The position numbers and the translations under genes are program-made. A stretch of 64,000 nt of DNA from Alphaproteobacteria bacterium (GTDB lineage Bacteria > Pseudomonadota > Alphaproteobacteria > UBA8366 > GCA-2717185): NCBI GenBank assembly GCA_012103325.1, contig WLWY01000001.1:558001-622000 (forward strand), written 5' to 3'. The notes beneath the pieces were generated by a model. It had not been told where the DNA came from. It made no database searches and saw nothing but the letters and a program-made list of their open reading frames with translations. Positions 63,021-64,000 of the stretch are shown here, piece by piece (the stretch's first letter is position 1; each line of letters opens with the position of its first letter).

Positions 63021-64000
63021 ATGAATAGCTATTCCCTGCAACAACGTTTTCCAATTGGCGATCGCATGGTAGGCGATGGACGTTGCCTGGTGATTGCGGA
63101 AATCGGCCCGAACCACAATGGCGATTCCGACCTTGCTCATCGGTTGATCGATGCGGCGGCTGACGCCGGTTGTGACGGGGTCAAATTTCAGCACAGGCGG
63201 GCGAGCGATGAGCTTTTTGATCGGCAGACCCGGTCCTACTATTACGATGAGCCGCGCTTTAAATTTATCGAACGGGTGCAGGAGTTTTCCGAGGAAACGC
63301 ATCGCGCTTTCCTGGAGCATGCGCATAAGCGTGGCATGCTGCATATTTGCTCCGCGATGTGCGAAGAGGCCGTCGGCCGTATCGCCGCTTTAGGTTGCGA
63401 TGCCCTGAAAATTCCATCCGGTGAAGTGGGCAATCCGTGGCTTCTTGAGCGCGCGGGACACAGTGGCTTGCCGATCATCGCCTCCAGCGGAATGAGTCCT
63501 CTCGATGAGATCGATGAAATGATGCGTTGCCTTGCCGAAGCGTCCGACCGGCTTGTCCTGCTGCATTGTGTTTCCGAATATCCGACGGCGCTAGAAGACA
63601 TGAACCTCCGACTGCTGCCCTTCTATGCGAAGCGCTATAATTGTCCGGTCGGGCTGTCGGATCACAGTCGGAACCTGGATGAAGTCGCCGCGTCCGTAGC
63701 GCTTGGCGCCGCAATGATCGAGGTTCACTTCACCTTTGACAGGGACGCTGTCGGTCCGGACCATCATATCTCCTTGTTACCGGAAGAAATGGCGGCACTA
63801 TGCCGACATGTCAGGGAGCTGGAAGTAGCACTTGGTGTTCCGGAGAAAGTGCTGGGTGCTCATGCGGACAACATGCGGGGCACGTTCACCAACAGTATCG
63901 TGACCCGTGTCGCGCTGCCTGCTGGCAGCCGATTGAGTCGAGAGACACTGGCGCTCAAAAAGCCCGGTAGCGGCATGCCGCCGACAAGGCTACTGGATGT
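63021..64000 (+). CDS. NeuB/LegI-like nonulosonic acid synthase, second copy, 3' end cut
   Basis: An ATG at 63021 (MNSYSLQQRFPIGDRM) opens a frame with no stop to the window edge, giving about 326 residues. It has LVIAEIGPNHNGDSDLAHRL, GVKFQHRRASDEL, LLHCVSEYPTALEDMNL and LSDHSRNLDE, and it begins a SAF domain (TRVALPAGSRLSRETL). With the NeuC/LegG-like enzyme upstream it should make a legionaminic- or sialic-type acid. It differs throughout from the first synthase, so they probably have different products. Confidence 0.93.
   Translation, partial: MNSYSLQQRFPIGDRMVGDGRCLVIAEIGPNHNGDSDLAHRLIDAAADAGCDGVKFQHRRASDELFDRQTRSYYYDEPRFKFIERVQEFSEETHRAFLEHAHKRGMLHICSAMCEEAVGRIAALGCDALKIPSGEVGNPWLLERAGHSGLPIIASSGMSPLDEIDEMMRCLAEASDRLVLLHCVSEYPTALEDMNLRLLPFYAKRYNCPVGLSDHSRNLDEVAASVALGAAMIEVHFTFDRDAVGPDHHISLLPEEMAALCRHVRELEVALGVPEKVLGAHADNMRGTFTNSIVTRVALPAGSRLSRETLALKKPGSGMPPTRLLD

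Noticed and set aside
1-64000. tRNA, rRNA, CRISPR arrays, phage genes or a replication origin
   Set aside because: None was seen on reading through. Short RNAs could be missed without a covariance search.

Overview
The window reads as a 64 kb piece of an alphaproteobacterial chromosome of Rhodospirillales type. This is inferred from the high-GC coding, two DUF2336 proteins, a YciB-type membrane protein, a PhoX phosphatase, a DMGDH-GcvT fusion oxidase and amidase/hydantoinase catabolic genes. I saw no rRNA, tRNA or CRISPR array. Genes are dense and often overlap by ATGA or sit within 30 bases of each other.

1-16.2 kb is catabolic. It holds the start of an unknown gene, a FAD oxidoreductase, an amidase, a Tat-exported PhoX phosphatase, a phosphotransferase, and a second amidase preceded by a 64-residue AtzG-like partner. 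A methyltransferase, a PAS-LuxR regulator broken by a one-base frameshift and a DUF2336 protein follow on the same strand. Next come a small methyltransferase, a PaaI-type thioesterase and a hydantoin-type set: dihydropyrimidinase, N-formylglutamate amidohydrolase-like protein, Asp/Glu/hydantoin racemase and N-carbamoylase. The set would open a cyclic ureide, racemise it and release an amino acid.

16.5-36.1 kb is a mix of housekeeping and transport. It contains an EmrA/EmrB-like efflux pair with a UspA protein, two Nudix hydrolases, a class IV aminotransferase coupled to a sulfotransferase-fold protein, phosphoglycerate kinase, a MscS channel with a cyclic-nucleotide domain, a second DUF2336 protein, a frameshifted PQQ-type sugar dehydrogenase, YciB and a bacteriohemerythrin. 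An operon for methylated-amine or one-carbon oxidation follows (hydroxyacid dehydrogenase, DMGDH-GcvT fusion, MOSC, cupin, FAD oxidase).

36.3-64 kb is a surface-glycan region. Its left part has a GT4 glycosyltransferase, an O-antigen ligase and a membrane-anchored hydrolase. It then has three minus-strand genes: an AAC(3)-FkbH fusion, a MaoC-SDR-ACP fusion and a DUF4910 aminopeptidase-like protein. The middle has a MITE-like element, an acetyltransferase, an IS3 remnant and a membrane GT-C protein. The right part is a nonulosonic-acid locus: PseB-like, RmlD-like, PIG-L deacetylase, PseG-like, Pse-associated methylase, PseF-like, sulfotransferase, NeuB-like 1, ABC exporter, HisC-like aminotransferase, GNAT, radical SAM/SPASM, NeuC/LegG-like and NeuB-like 2, which runs off the end. 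Hidden in its gaps are a truncated MBOAT acyltransferase and a gene interrupted by an in-frame TGA.

The best candidate for an undescribed system is the AAC(3)-FkbH / MaoC-SDR-ACP / DUF4910 trio beside the nonulosonate genes. Together they could make an acyl group (for example glyceryl) on a built-in carrier protein and transfer it to an amino sugar. This is inference from domains and neighbourhood.
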